The position numbers and the translations under genes were made by a program. From RGIG4079 sp045596365 (lineage in GTDB: Bacteria; Bacteroidota; Bacteroidia; Bacteroidales; Muribaculaceae): DNA of 64,000 bases. The notes under the pieces are model-generated. The model was not told where the DNA came from, searched no databases, and was given only the letters and a program-made list of their open reading frames with translations. Positions 1-8,694 of this stretch are shown piece by piece (the stretch's first letter is position 1; every line of letters starts with the position of its first letter). The stretch is from the NCBI GenBank assembly GCA_045596365.1, contig JAZOCE010000002.1:117422-181421 (forward strand). Direction: 5' to 3'.

Positions 1-870
1 TTTTTCCAACATCGGGAACACCTTTGTTTTGATTATCTTTTCAAGAATCAATGGTACTGAAATAATTATTTTGGGCTTAACCGTTGCAAACGCTTCCATT
101 ATCACACGTGGTGATGGAATTCTTGTTAAGAAATTAACATGACAACCCTTTGCAAAAGTGTGCAATAATTCTATCGCCAATCCATACATGTGTGCCAATG
201 GCAACATACACACGACACCATCTCCGGGTTTTAAATAATACAAATGCTGAACAGCAAATTGAACATTTGACCACACATTTCCATAGGAAAGCATTACTCC
301 TTTAGAAAATCCCGTAGATCCAGATGTATAGTTAATCAACATCAATTCATCAACTTTATCTTCGTAATAAACCACATCTTCCGGAGTAAATCTTTCAGGA
401 TAACGTTTACCAAAATACTCATTTAAGTGAGAACGCGCTTCGGCAAATTCATTTTTACGAGACAATAATTGAGAAAAATCCTTAATTCTCAATACTCCTT
501 CAAGCCCAGACATCAATGCAGGATCAAGATTTTCCCAAATGCTTTCATCAGCAAAAAGAATGCGTGCTTCGCTATGATTTACCAAATGATGTATATTATC
601 AGCTTTAAACTCATGTAAGATGGGGACAGCAACAGCACCATAAGTTACTGTCGCGATAAAAGCAACAGCCCATTGTGAAGAATTGCGCCCACATAAAGCG
701 ATTCTATCTCCCGGCTTTATTCCACAATGTTCATACAAAAGATGCAGTTTAGCTATCTTGCGCGCCACATCTTTATATTGAAATGTTGCTCCATTAAAAT
801 CGGTCAAGGCAGGGGATTCCCAATTATTTCTAATTGAGTTTTGAAATAGTTTATTTAAACTTTGTTCCAT
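1..870 (-). CDS. AMP-dependent acyl-CoA synthetase (long-chain fatty acid--CoA ligase type), partial
   Basis: The minus strand opens with ATG at 868-870 and stays open for 290 codons until the window edge, so only the N-terminal half is present. It carries the adenylate-forming (ANL) superfamily P-loop YTSGSTGFSKG near residue 180-190, preceded by an N-terminal domain with GDRIALCGRNS and YGAVAVPI motifs. The family activates a carboxylic acid with ATP and transfers it to coenzyme A; FadD-type enzymes act on long-chain fatty acids at the membrane. The substrate cannot be fixed because the C-terminal part is missing. A TTTG-N19-TATTTTTG promoter lies 47-77 bp upstream of the ATG. Confidence 0.9.
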   Translation of the reverse strand, partial: MEQSLNKLFQNSIRNNWESPALTDFNGATFQYKDVARKIAKLHLLYEHCGIKPGDRIALCGRNSSQWAVAFIATVTYGAVAVPILHEFKADNIHHLVNHSEARILFADESIWENLDPALMSGLEGVLRIKDFSQLLSRKNEFAEARSHLNEYFGKRYPERFTPEDVVYYEDKVDELMLINYTSGSTGFSKGVMLSYGNVWSNVQFAVQHLYYLKPGDGVVCMLPLAHMYGLAIELLHTFAKGCHVNFLTRIPSPRVIMEAFATVKPKIIISVPLILEKIIKTKVFPMLEK

Positions 871-916
871 GTTAAATCAGTTTTTAATGATAACAAATTT
901 AAGCATTAAGTGATAA

Positions 917-947
917 CAAAAATAGCTAATTTTAGCGACATCGCAAA
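917..947 (-). promoter_or_regulatory. Bacteroidetes-type promoter of the acyl-CoA synthetase gene
   Basis: On the minus strand TTTG (947-944), a 19-bp spacer and TATTTTTG (924-917) match the Bacteroidetes -33/-7 consensus. The transcript would start near 910. Confidence 0.6.
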
Positions 948-1031
948 GTTTATGAAGCATAATTATCATTTATGCGGAATTTTCTACGTACATTTGTACC
1001 AATTAAATCATTAACAATTAAACACTAAGAG

Positions 1032-2075
1032 ATGAAAAAGAATTTACTTTACGCAATTGCAACTTTTTCAGTTGCAGCTTGTACTACAGTTCCTAACACT
1101 GATTATACCATCGAGTTTAATGCGACAAACGAAAACGATGGAAAGATGGTATATGTTATGGACTATGACGACAGCGAAGTAAAACTTGACAGCGCAATCG
1201 TTGAAATGGGCAAAGCTGTATTTGCTGGAAAAATCGAAGAACCTCGCTTGGCTCGCTTGGTTATTGGTGGCAAACGTGGTCCAATGTTTATCCTTGAAGC
1301 AGGCAACATCGTTATCGATAGTCTCGGAACAGCTTCAGGCTCTGTACTCAACGATGCTTTTGAAGCATTCAGCACAGCATCTGACTCTTTGCGCCAAGAA
1401 TACATGAAAGTAGCAAAAGACACTACTGCGAAAGCTCAAATGGAAGCTATCGCTAAAGCTTATGAAGAACTTGACTCTACTACTTGCGCCAACAATCAAG
1501 GTAACCCCATCGGTTATTACCTATTTATTCAAAAGGCATATGAATTTGAGCCGGCCGATCTTGATTCTGTTATTGCAGCTGACTCTACCCTTTTGAAATA
1601 CAAACGTGTTCAAAAACTTGTTGACGCTGCTAAATGCAAGAAGGCAACATCTCCGGGTAACAAGTTCACTGACTTTGAAATCACACACGAAGGTACTACT
1701 AAAAAACTTAGCGACTATGCCGGTAAAGGCAACTATACAATCGTTGATTTCTGGGCAAGTTGGTGTGGACCTTGTATTCGCGAAACTGCTACTCTTAAAG
1801 AGATATACAAAAAATGGAATGGTAAAGGTCTTGATATCGTAGGTGTCGCTGTGTGGGACGAACCACAAAACACAGTTGATGCTATCGAAAAGCATAAACT
1901 ACCTTGGAATCACATCATCAACGGACAAAATATTCCTACTGATCTTTATGGTATTTCAGGTATTCCTTGTATAGTGATTATAAATCCGGAAGGAGAAATC
2001 GTTGGTCGTGATGTGCGTGGTGAAGATTTAAAGAAATTTATTGACGAAAAGTTGAAAGATTTCAAGAAACAATAA
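1032..2075 (+). CDS. DUF4369/TlpA-like thioredoxin-fold lipoprotein
   Basis: This 347-residue protein begins with a short hydrophobic signal ending in a lipobox-like SVAAC, so it is probably a lipoprotein exposed to the periplasm. The N-terminal third resembles the DUF4369 beta domain common in Bacteroidetes. The C-terminal half is a TlpA/ResA-like thioredoxin domain with WASWCGPC near residues 241-248; the CxxC pair is the redox-active site. Such proteins reduce or isomerise disulfides of exported proteins. A TACATTTG -7 box sits at 989-996. The end overlaps the convergent VanZ-like gene by 14 bp. Confidence 0.88.
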   Translation: MKKNLLYAIATFSVAACTTVPNTDYTIEFNATNENDGKMVYVMDYDDSEVKLDSAIVEMGKAVFAGKIEEPRLARLVIGGKRGPMFILEAGNIVIDSLGTASGSVLNDAFEAFSTASDSLRQEYMKVAKDTTAKAQMEAIAKAYEELDSTTCANNQGNPIGYYLFIQKAYEFEPADLDSVIAADSTLLKYKRVQKLVDAAKCKKATSPGNKFTDFEITHEGTTKKLSDYAGKGNYTIVDFWASWCGPCIRETATLKEIYKKWNGKGLDIVGVAVWDEPQNTVDAIEKHKLPWNHIINGQNIPTDLYGISGIPCIVIINPEGEIVGRDVRGEDLKKFIDEKLKDFKKQ

Positions 2076-2454
2076 ATTTCATAACTCGACGTGCTCCAAC
2101 GCTTGCGATAACTGCACCAACGGCATCAGCAATAAAATCCCACAAATCGCAACCTCGATGGATTAATTCTGTCCCTTGTGCAAGTTCAATAAAACCGCCA
2201 AGCAGCACAACGATTACTAACAACAAAAATATTACAGAGAGTGGCAACCGATGTTGTCGCTCTCTTCTTGTATAATCAAAAGCTAAAGTCAAATACACTC
2301 CTGCCATCATCACAACATGAACCAATTTATCAAAATTCAAAAACGGCTCTTCCATTGGAGGTAATGGCTGTGGCACTAACGTCAGATAGAATAATAACAT
2401 CAGTACAATTACACTTGGCAAATATGGCGGTAGTTTCAACAAAAATTGCTTCAT
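2062..2454 (-). CDS. VanZ-like family membrane protein
   Basis: A 130-residue protein with four predicted hydrophobic segments. The C-terminal motif FIELAQGTELIHRGCDLWDFIADAVGA matches the VanZ-like family signature (E-x-x-Q ... R-x-x-D-x-x-D-x-x-x-N/D). The family is named after the teicoplanin-resistance protein VanZ, but most members are of unknown function and nothing here suggests glycopeptide resistance. A TACTTTTG -7 box for the minus strand lies at 2474-2481. The gene is convergent with, and overlaps by 14 bp, the TlpA-like gene. Confidence 0.8.
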   Translation of the reverse strand: MKQFLLKLPPYLPSVIVLMLLFYLTLVPQPLPPMEEPFLNFDKLVHVVMMAGVYLTLAFDYTRRERQHRLPLSVIFLLLVIVVLLGGFIELAQGTELIHRGCDLWDFIADAVGAVIASVGARRVMKFIVS

Positions 2455-2570
2455 CGGATTAAATAATTTATGACAAAAGTACTATAAAACAACAAAATAA
2501 TAAGCACATTGGCATCATCTTGTTCACTTTTTCGCTAATTTTGTATCCCAAATAAATAAACCAATCAAAA

Positions 2571-3938
2571 ATGTCATCTAAAGCTCAATTTAGTACAAAA
2601 ATAGGACTTATTGCTGCCACCGTTGGATCGGCAGTTGGCTTAGGCAGTGTGTGGCGTTTCCCATCTGAGGTACAAGCCAATGGTGGTGCCGCGTTTCTTC
2701 TAATTTATATCGCATGCGTATTCTTGTTAGGCATACCTGTGATGCTTGCCGAATTTTCAATTGGTCGAGGCGGAGGATCTGATGCCGTTGGCTCATTCCG
2801 TAACCTTGCCCCCGGCAAAAAATGGTGGTGGGCAGGAGCATTGGCGATACTCACGTCCTATCTCATTTTGTGCTACTATATGGTGGTTGCTGGGTGGACA
2901 TTTGAGTATATGTGGGAATCAATTACAGGACACCTTTACCAACCAATAGAGGACATTGATGGATATAGCAATCAATTTGCGGTGCGCATGCAAGAATATA
3001 TTAGTAACGATATAAATCCTCTTATTCACACATTTGTAGTGATAGGAATAAATCTTGGCATACTACTGTTTGGTGTACAAAAAGGTATTGAACGTATATC
3101 AAACATTCTAATGCCCATGCTTTTTGTCCTATTGCTTGCCTTTTGTTTTGTATCACTATCGTTACCAAAAGCTAACGAAGGCCTAAAATTTTTCCTCAAC
3201 CCCGATTTTAGTGCAATAACACCATCGGTTGTCATTAGAGCACTTGGACAAGCCTTTTTCTCATTAAGCCTTGGAATGGGAGTTCTCATTACCTATGCAT
3301 CATATTTTCCTAAAGACACACGACTCATAAAGACATCATTTACAGTATCATCAAGTGTGATTTTTGTAGCATTTATGATGGGGATTATAATCTTCCCGGC
3401 AGTAACCTCATTTGGGCTACAAGATGCTACACTCAATGGTCCCACACTTGTTTTTGCCACATTACCACAAGTTTTCGCACAACTACCCTACTCTCATTTG
3501 TGGTCAACATTATTCTTTTTATTCTTAACTGTTGCTGCGATTACCTCCACCATATCTATCGCTGAAGTAACAATTGCGTTTATGCAAGATAGATGTAAAA
3601 TGTCTCGCAAAGCGGCATGCTTCACCGTACTGCTACCTTTATTTATTTTAAGTACAATATGTTCTCTTTCTCAAGGCTCATGGTCAGATGTTACATTATT
3701 TGAGAAAAATATATTTGACTTATTTGATTATTTAACAGCAAATATAATGTTACCTATCGGCTCTATACTATTATGCATATATGTGGGATGGTTTGCCCCT
3801 AAAAATTTTCTTAACAACGAACTCACAAACTACGGAGCTATTACTGCTCGCACATTCAAAATCGTTGTGTTCATAATTAAATTTATTGCGCCTATATTGA
3901 TTGCAAGCATACTCATATCTTCATTCATAAATGACTAA
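2571..3938 (+). CDS. SNF family sodium-dependent amino-acid transporter (SLC6/LeuT type), copy 1
   Basis: A 455-residue integral membrane protein with about 11-12 hydrophobic segments. The N-terminus has the family signature TVGSAVGLGSVWRFP, where the unwound helix 1 binds Na+ and substrate, and GVQKGIERISN in the middle, typical of bacterial SNF symporters such as MhsT and LeuT. It should import an amino acid with Na+ across the inner membrane; the substrate is not readable. It overlaps the following 90-residue membrane protein by 8 bp and is paralogous to the transporter at 4210-5562, so the three are probably one transcript. TAATTTTG at 2536-2543 is the likely -7 box. Confidence 0.92.
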   Translation: MSSKAQFSTKIGLIAATVGSAVGLGSVWRFPSEVQANGGAAFLLIYIACVFLLGIPVMLAEFSIGRGGGSDAVGSFRNLAPGKKWWWAGALAILTSYLILCYYMVVAGWTFEYMWESITGHLYQPIEDIDGYSNQFAVRMQEYISNDINPLIHTFVVIGINLGILLFGVQKGIERISNILMPMLFVLLLAFCFVSLSLPKANEGLKFFLNPDFSAITPSVVIRALGQAFFSLSLGMGVLITYASYFPKDTRLIKTSFTVSSSVIFVAFMMGIIIFPAVTSFGLQDATLNGPTLVFATLPQVFAQLPYSHLWSTLFFLFLTVAAITSTISIAEVTIAFMQDRCKMSRKAACFTVLLPLFILSTICSLSQGSWSDVTLFEKNIFDLFDYLTANIMLPIGSILLCIYVGWFAPKNFLNNELTNYGAITARTFKIVVFIIKFIAPILIASILISSFIND

Positions 3939-4203
3939 AAATTTTACTGTAGGGGAACGACGTGGAATGATCGTATTGTTGCTCATTTTGGTAGCAATAA
4001 TCACTATGTTGTACCTCACTAATAGGCAAAGCCATGATGACGCATTGCCATTGTCTGATTCCATATCAGCCAAAGTTCAATCCATCATTAACGACACAAC
4101 AAAGCCCTCTAAATCGACAAAGAAAAACAAAAAATATAAACCCCAAAAACAAGTACCCACACGCGATCCGCTATCGCAACCGGTACCTTATGAAACAAGA
4201 TAA
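3931..4203 (+). CDS. small single-span membrane protein of unknown function
   Basis: A 90-residue protein: a short N-terminus ending GERRG, one hydrophobic helix at about residues 13-30, then a hydrophilic tail with a Lys-rich stretch and a proline-containing C-terminus. The N-terminal pattern (xxGERRxxxxLL) resembles the start of helix-hairpin-helix membrane proteins seen in other Bacteroidales, but no HhH region follows, so it may be a shortened relative. It overlaps the upstream transporter by 8 bp and ends 6 bp before the second one, implying translational coupling. No function can be assigned. Confidence 0.65.
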   Translation: MTKNFTVGERRGMIVLLLILVAIITMLYLTNRQSHDDALPLSDSISAKVQSIINDTTKPSKSTKKNKKYKPQKQVPTRDPLSQPVPYETR

Positions 4204-4209
4204 CTACAA

Positions 4210-5562
4210 ATGAACGAAAATAATAATAGATCACAATTCGCAACTCGCTTGGGGGTAATTGCCACTACTGTAGGCTCGGCTGTAGGGCTTGGAAACATTT
4301 GGCGCTTCCCATATGAAGCTGGCTCTCATGGCGGAGGTGCATTTATCTTCACCTATATTTGTTTTATATTCCTATTTGGAATACCCATTCTATATGCCGA
4401 ATTCATGATTGGAAGACATACGCGTAGCAATATCTTCGGAGCCTTTCACAAACTTCGGACATCGGGACAATGGCATTATGTGGGTTACATAGGAATCGTT
4501 GCGTCTTTGATGATTCTAAGTTTCTACTCTGTTGTTGCAGGATGGACTCTTGAATATCTCTACCAATCTATAACCGGAGCATTAACATCTTCTTCCCCCG
4601 AAGAATTACACACCCAGTTTGCCAACTTCAGCACCGGGAATTGGCGACCACTCATGTGGACAATAATATTCCTATTAATTAATTTCGTTATTGTTATTCG
4701 CGGTGTGCAAAAAGGGATTGAACGCATGTCAAACATCATGATGCCATGCTTGTTCCTTATACTCATCGTCTTCTGCATAAACTCTCTATTGATGCCGGGA
4801 GCCATTGACGGATTGAAATTCCTTTTTACTCCCGATTTCTCAAAAATCAGTTCATCGGTACTAATTGGAGCAATGGGGCAAGCATTCTTCTCTTTGAGCC
4901 TCGGCTTAGGAACAATGTTAACCTATGGCTCATATTTCAACAACAAAACTCGCATCGTGCGTAGTGCAACCACAACTGCACTCCTTGACACTTCGGTAGC
5001 AATTCTCGCCAGTATAATTATTTTCCCTGCCGTATTCACATTTGGGATATCCCCCACACAAGGTCCTACATTAGTTTTTGAAATACTTCCCAACATATTT
5101 AATCAATTACCCGGAAGCATCTTTTGGTCCTCACTTTTCTTCTTCCTGCTATTCATCGCTTCATTATCGTCAACCATTTCGATGAGTGAGGTTTCAATCG
5201 CATTTTTCTCCGAAGAGAAGAAAATGAGTCGCAAAAAGGCGACATGGCTCAACACCGGCATTGCACTTGTTTTCGGCTCAATATGCGCACTCTCGTTTGG
5301 CAGTTTGAGTGGAATGACTATCTTTGGGCACACAATTTTCTCCCTATTTGATTATGTTTCATCCAACATACTGCTCCCCGCAGGAGGGATGTTCATTGCA
5401 TTCTTTGCCGGCTGGCTACTCGACCGCAACATCATCAAAAGCCAACTTACCAACGATGGAGATGTAAAAGTCCACGTAATGAAAATCATAATCTTCAGTT
5501 TGAAATACATTGCCCCCATAGGCATACTCCTTGTTTTCCTATCTCTAATAAATCTCATATAG
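4210..5562 (+). CDS. SNF family sodium-dependent amino-acid transporter (SLC6/LeuT type), copy 2
   Basis: A 450-residue membrane protein clearly paralogous to the transporter at 2571-3938. It has the same N-terminal TVGSAVGLGNIWRFP signature, GVQKGIERMSN mid-protein, and the conserved GQAFFSLSLG helix that contributes to ion binding. It is expected to be an inner-membrane Na+:amino acid symporter. The two copies differ throughout their length, so the duplication is old and their substrates may differ. It is the third gene of the tightly packed transporter / small protein / transporter group. Confidence 0.92.
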   Translation: MNENNNRSQFATRLGVIATTVGSAVGLGNIWRFPYEAGSHGGGAFIFTYICFIFLFGIPILYAEFMIGRHTRSNIFGAFHKLRTSGQWHYVGYIGIVASLMILSFYSVVAGWTLEYLYQSITGALTSSSPEELHTQFANFSTGNWRPLMWTIIFLLINFVIVIRGVQKGIERMSNIMMPCLFLILIVFCINSLLMPGAIDGLKFLFTPDFSKISSSVLIGAMGQAFFSLSLGLGTMLTYGSYFNNKTRIVRSATTTALLDTSVAILASIIIFPAVFTFGISPTQGPTLVFEILPNIFNQLPGSIFWSSLFFFLLFIASLSSTISMSEVSIAFFSEEKKMSRKKATWLNTGIALVFGSICALSFGSLSGMTIFGHTIFSLFDYVSSNILLPAGGMFIAFFAGWLLDRNIIKSQLTNDGDVKVHVMKIIIFSLKYIAPIGILLVFLSLINLI

Positions 5563-5567
5563 GGAGA

Positions 5568-5599
5568 TTTGGGAATAACACGAGATTTTGTTAAATTCG
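5568..5599 (+). promoter_or_regulatory. promoter of folP-cdaA
   Basis: TTTG at 5568-5571, a 20-bp spacer and TAAATTCG at 5592-5599 fit the -33/-7 consensus with one mismatch in the -7 box. Transcription would begin near 5606, about 22 nt before the GTG start of folP. Confidence 0.55.
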
Positions 5600-5627
5600 C
5601 AGTATAAATAATATTACACGCCTGAAC

Positions 5628-6473
5628 GTGCATAGATTTGTACCATTTTCAATAAATCGGAATGGAGAATTGATAGAGTTTTCCCGTCCGCAAGTTATGG
5701 GTATTTTGAATATTACCCCCGACTCTTTCTATGCCGAGTCAAGAGCTACCGAGGAAAAATCAATTGCATCTCGTATTGAACAAATCATTAGCGAAGGGGC
5801 AAACATTATCGACATAGGGGCTTATTCAAGCCGTCCCGGTGCTGAAACAATTCCTGCCGACGAAGAATATCGCCGTTTGGGACTCGGCATAAAAATATTA
5901 CGCTCCATTGACAGCCATATCCTTGTTTCGGTTGATACATTCCGCGCCGATGTAGCTCGCAAAGCAATTGAGGAATTGGATGCCGACATCATAAACGACA
6001 TATCCGGAGGAGATATCGACGAAAAGATGTTTGAAACAGTAGCTCAACTGAACGTGCCTTACATCTTAATGCACATGCGTGGTACGCCCGAAAACATGGC
6101 TTCAATGACCGATTACACCAACGTTACTGTTGAAGTTATCAAATCTCTTGCCGAAAAAATCAATCGACTTGCATTATTAGGTGTCAACGATATTATTGTC
6201 GATCCCGGTTTTGGGTTTAGCAAAACCATTGAGCAAAACTATGAGTTACTGAAAAATCTTGAAATTTTCCATGAATTAGACCGCCCATTACTCGTTGGAG
6301 TATCACGGAAATCCATGATTTTCAAACCATTGAACTCTACACCACAAGAAGTTCTCAACGGAACGACTGTAATAAACACCATTGCCCTACTCGCCGGGAC
6401 TTCAATATTGCGTGTTCATGACGTAAAAGAGGCCGTAGAAGCAATAAAACTTGTAGAATTAACACAACAATAA
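5628..6473 (+). CDS. folP: dihydropteroate synthase
   Basis: A 281-residue enzyme that condenses 6-hydroxymethyl-7,8-dihydropterin pyrophosphate with p-aminobenzoate in folate synthesis, in the cytosol. Family motifs are clear: VMGILNITPDSFY at about residues 23-35 (pterin/pABA loop 1), GANIIDIGAYSSRPGA (loop 2), DIINDISGG, MHMRGTPENM and VDPGFGFSKT. The start is GTG at 5628, chosen because the next residues are in frame with the conserved N-terminus and an upstream promoter fits. cdaA follows 11 bp later; a folP-cdaA pair is common in Bacteroidetes. Confidence 0.95.
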   Translation: MHRFVPFSINRNGELIEFSRPQVMGILNITPDSFYAESRATEEKSIASRIEQIISEGANIIDIGAYSSRPGAETIPADEEYRRLGLGIKILRSIDSHILVSVDTFRADVARKAIEELDADIINDISGGDIDEKMFETVAQLNVPYILMHMRGTPENMASMTDYTNVTVEVIKSLAEKINRLALLGVNDIIVDPGFGFSKTIEQNYELLKNLEIFHELDRPLLVGVSRKSMIFKPLNSTPQEVLNGTTVINTIALLAGTSILRVHDVKEAVEAIKLVELTQQ

Positions 6474-6484
6474 AAAATATTTAT

Positions 6485-7258
6485 ATGGAACCCTTTGGCA
6501 TAAAAGACGCTCTCGATATAATACTCGTTGCATTCTTGCTTTTTTATCTCTATCGCATAATGAAAGAGTCGGGAACGATAAACATTTTCTTCGGGGTATT
6601 GGCGTTTATTGCTGTGTGGGTAGTTGCGTCAGAAATACTTGAGATGCGCCTCATCGGTACAATCCTTGACAAATTTATGAACATCGGATTATTAATACTT
6701 GTAATCCTATTCCAAGACCAAATCAAACGTTTTCTTGTTGAACTTGGCTCTCATCGCCGATGGCGATTTGTCAAAAAGATATTCAATCGCAAGAACAACA
6801 CCTCAGCAGAAGATAATCGCCACAAAGTAATGCCTATCGTGTATGCCTGCATGAATATGGCTAAGAGCAAGACTGGCGCATTGATTGTTATTGAGCAAAA
6901 TGTTTCCCTTGATAATTATGAACGCACAGGCGATACCATAGATGCTGCTGTTAACTCTCGACTCATAGAAAACATCTTCTTCAAGAACTCACCGCTTCAT
7001 GACGGCGCAATGATTATCGCTAATGATAGGATTAAAGCTGCTGGTTGTATTCTCCCTGTGAGCCACGACACCAACATTCCTCGTTCTCTTGGGTTGAGAC
7101 ACCGTTCGGCTCTCGGTATTTCACAAGCGACCGACGCGGTCGCAATCGTCGTGTCGGAAGAAACCGGAACAATCTCCCTCGCTAACAAAGGCAAACTAAT
7201 CTCCCGCCTTTCATCTACCGACCTTGAAGAACGCCTCGCCTCATTATACGGCCAATAA
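6485..7258 (+). CDS. cdaA: diadenylate cyclase CdaA (c-di-AMP synthase)
   Basis: A 257-residue membrane-anchored enzyme that makes cyclic di-AMP from two ATP. Three hydrophobic segments fill residues 1-80; the DisA_N (DAC) catalytic domain follows with DGAMII near residue 172 and RHRSALG near 204, the two motifs that bind ATP and metal. It is close to the usual CdaA length of about 270. No cdaR lies next to it, in contrast to the Firmicutes cdaA-cdaR-glmM operon. It is downstream of folP and probably co-transcribed. Confidence 0.95.
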   Translation: MEPFGIKDALDIILVAFLLFYLYRIMKESGTINIFFGVLAFIAVWVVASEILEMRLIGTILDKFMNIGLLILVILFQDQIKRFLVELGSHRRWRFVKKIFNRKNNTSAEDNRHKVMPIVYACMNMAKSKTGALIVIEQNVSLDNYERTGDTIDAAVNSRLIENIFFKNSPLHDGAMIIANDRIKAAGCILPVSHDTNIPRSLGLRHRSALGISQATDAVAIVVSEETGTISLANKGKLISRLSSTDLEERLASLYGQ

Positions 7259-7320
7259 ATATCAGATAACTATTTTTATTTTGTAACTTTGCACTAAATT
7301 AAATCGAAACAATAATTATA

Positions 7321-8682
7321 ATGGCACAAAAACCATCTATTCCAAAGGGTACTCGAGATTTCTCACCTGCCGAAATGGCAAGACGCAATTATATATTTGA
7401 TACTATTCGTGATGTATTCCGTCTCTATGGATTTAAACAGATTGAAACTCCCGCAATGGAGAATTTGTCAACACTCATGGGAAAATACGGAGAAGAAGGG
7501 GACAAACTATTGTTTAAAATTCTCAATTCTGGAGACTATTTAAGCAAAGCCGATCGAAACTTGATTGATGCCGGTGATTGTGTGCGCTTGACATCTCAAT
7601 TATGTGAAAAAGGACTTCGTTATGACTTGACTGTACCTTTTGCACGCTATGTAGTGCAACATCGCAATGAGTTGCAATTCCCATTCAAACGTTTCCAAAT
7701 CCAACCTGTATGGCGAGCAGATCGTCCACAAAAGGGGCGTTACCGCGAGTTTTATCAATGTGATGCAGACATCATTGGTTCTGACTCTCTCATCAACGAG
7801 ATTGAGTTGTTGCAACTCATAGATGAGGTGTTCCGTCGCTTAAAAATCAACATCACTATAAAGCTAAATAACCGCAAAGTACTTGCCGGTATAGCGGAAT
7901 TGATTGGCGCTCCTGAAAAGATTGTAGATATCACAGTTGCAATTGACAAGATTGACAAAATAGGCATTGACAATGTAAATGCCGAATTGCTTGAACGTGG
8001 TCTCAATGAAGAGGCGATTGCTACGCTCCAACCTATTCTCGCAATAGAAGGCACTCTCAATGAGCGCATAGACAAATTAGCTTCAGTTCTTGCTTCATCA
8101 GAAACCGGAATGCTTGGTGTCAAAGAATTGCGTGAGGTTATTGAAGGAGTAACCTCACTTGGCTTACAAGCGACACTTGACCTTGATGTGTCTCTTGCTC
8201 GTGGATTAAATTATTACACAGGTACTATTATTGAGGTTAAAGCACAAGATGTGCAGATAGGCAGTATCACCGGTGGCGGTCGCTATGACAACCTTACAGG
8301 AGTTTTTGGGCTGCCCGATGTATCAGGTGTTGGTATCTCTTTTGGAGCCGACCGCATTTATGATGTACTAAACACTCTCGATCTATATCCTACTGAAGCA
8401 AACTCTGCAACAACAGTTATGTTTACCAACTTTGGGATAGCCGAGGCTGTAGCATCTATGAAAATGATTAAGCAACTGCGTGCGGCCGGTATTTCAGCCG
8501 AAATATATCCTGAAAATGCAAAAATGAAAAAACAAATGGGATATGCCGACGCTCTTAAAGTGCCATTTGTGGCAATAGTGGGAGAAAACGAACTTGCCGA
8601 AAACAAAATGATGCTCAAAGAGATGACAACAGGTAGCCAACAACTTCTATCAGTAGAAGAAGCGATACAGAAACTTAGCTAA
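7321..8682 (+). CDS. hisS: histidyl-tRNA synthetase
   Basis: A 453-residue class II aminoacyl-tRNA synthetase that charges tRNA-His. Motif 1 follows the start (PKGTRDFSPAEM), motif 2 is WRADRPQKGRYREFYQCD around residues 135-155, and the histidine-specific segments LARGLNYYTG and GGGRYDNL lie near residues 293-325. The C-terminal anticodon-binding domain follows. Length agrees with Bacteroidetes HisS. A consensus -7 box TAACTTTG is at 7284-7291, so the gene probably has its own promoter. Confidence 0.96.
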   Translation: MAQKPSIPKGTRDFSPAEMARRNYIFDTIRDVFRLYGFKQIETPAMENLSTLMGKYGEEGDKLLFKILNSGDYLSKADRNLIDAGDCVRLTSQLCEKGLRYDLTVPFARYVVQHRNELQFPFKRFQIQPVWRADRPQKGRYREFYQCDADIIGSDSLINEIELLQLIDEVFRRLKINITIKLNNRKVLAGIAELIGAPEKIVDITVAIDKIDKIGIDNVNAELLERGLNEEAIATLQPILAIEGTLNERIDKLASVLASSETGMLGVKELREVIEGVTSLGLQATLDLDVSLARGLNYYTGTIIEVKAQDVQIGSITGGGRYDNLTGVFGLPDVSGVGISFGADRIYDVLNTLDLYPTEANSATTVMFTNFGIAEAVASMKMIKQLRAAGISAEIYPENAKMKKQMGYADALKVPFVAIVGENELAENKMMLKEMTTGSQQLLSVEEAIQKLS

Positions 8683-8694
8683 AACAAAATAGTT

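Noticed and set aside
1163..1423. Open frames antisense to the TlpA-like gene and many similar shadow frames
   Set aside because: They lie fully inside convincing genes on the other strand and show no domain or promoter support.
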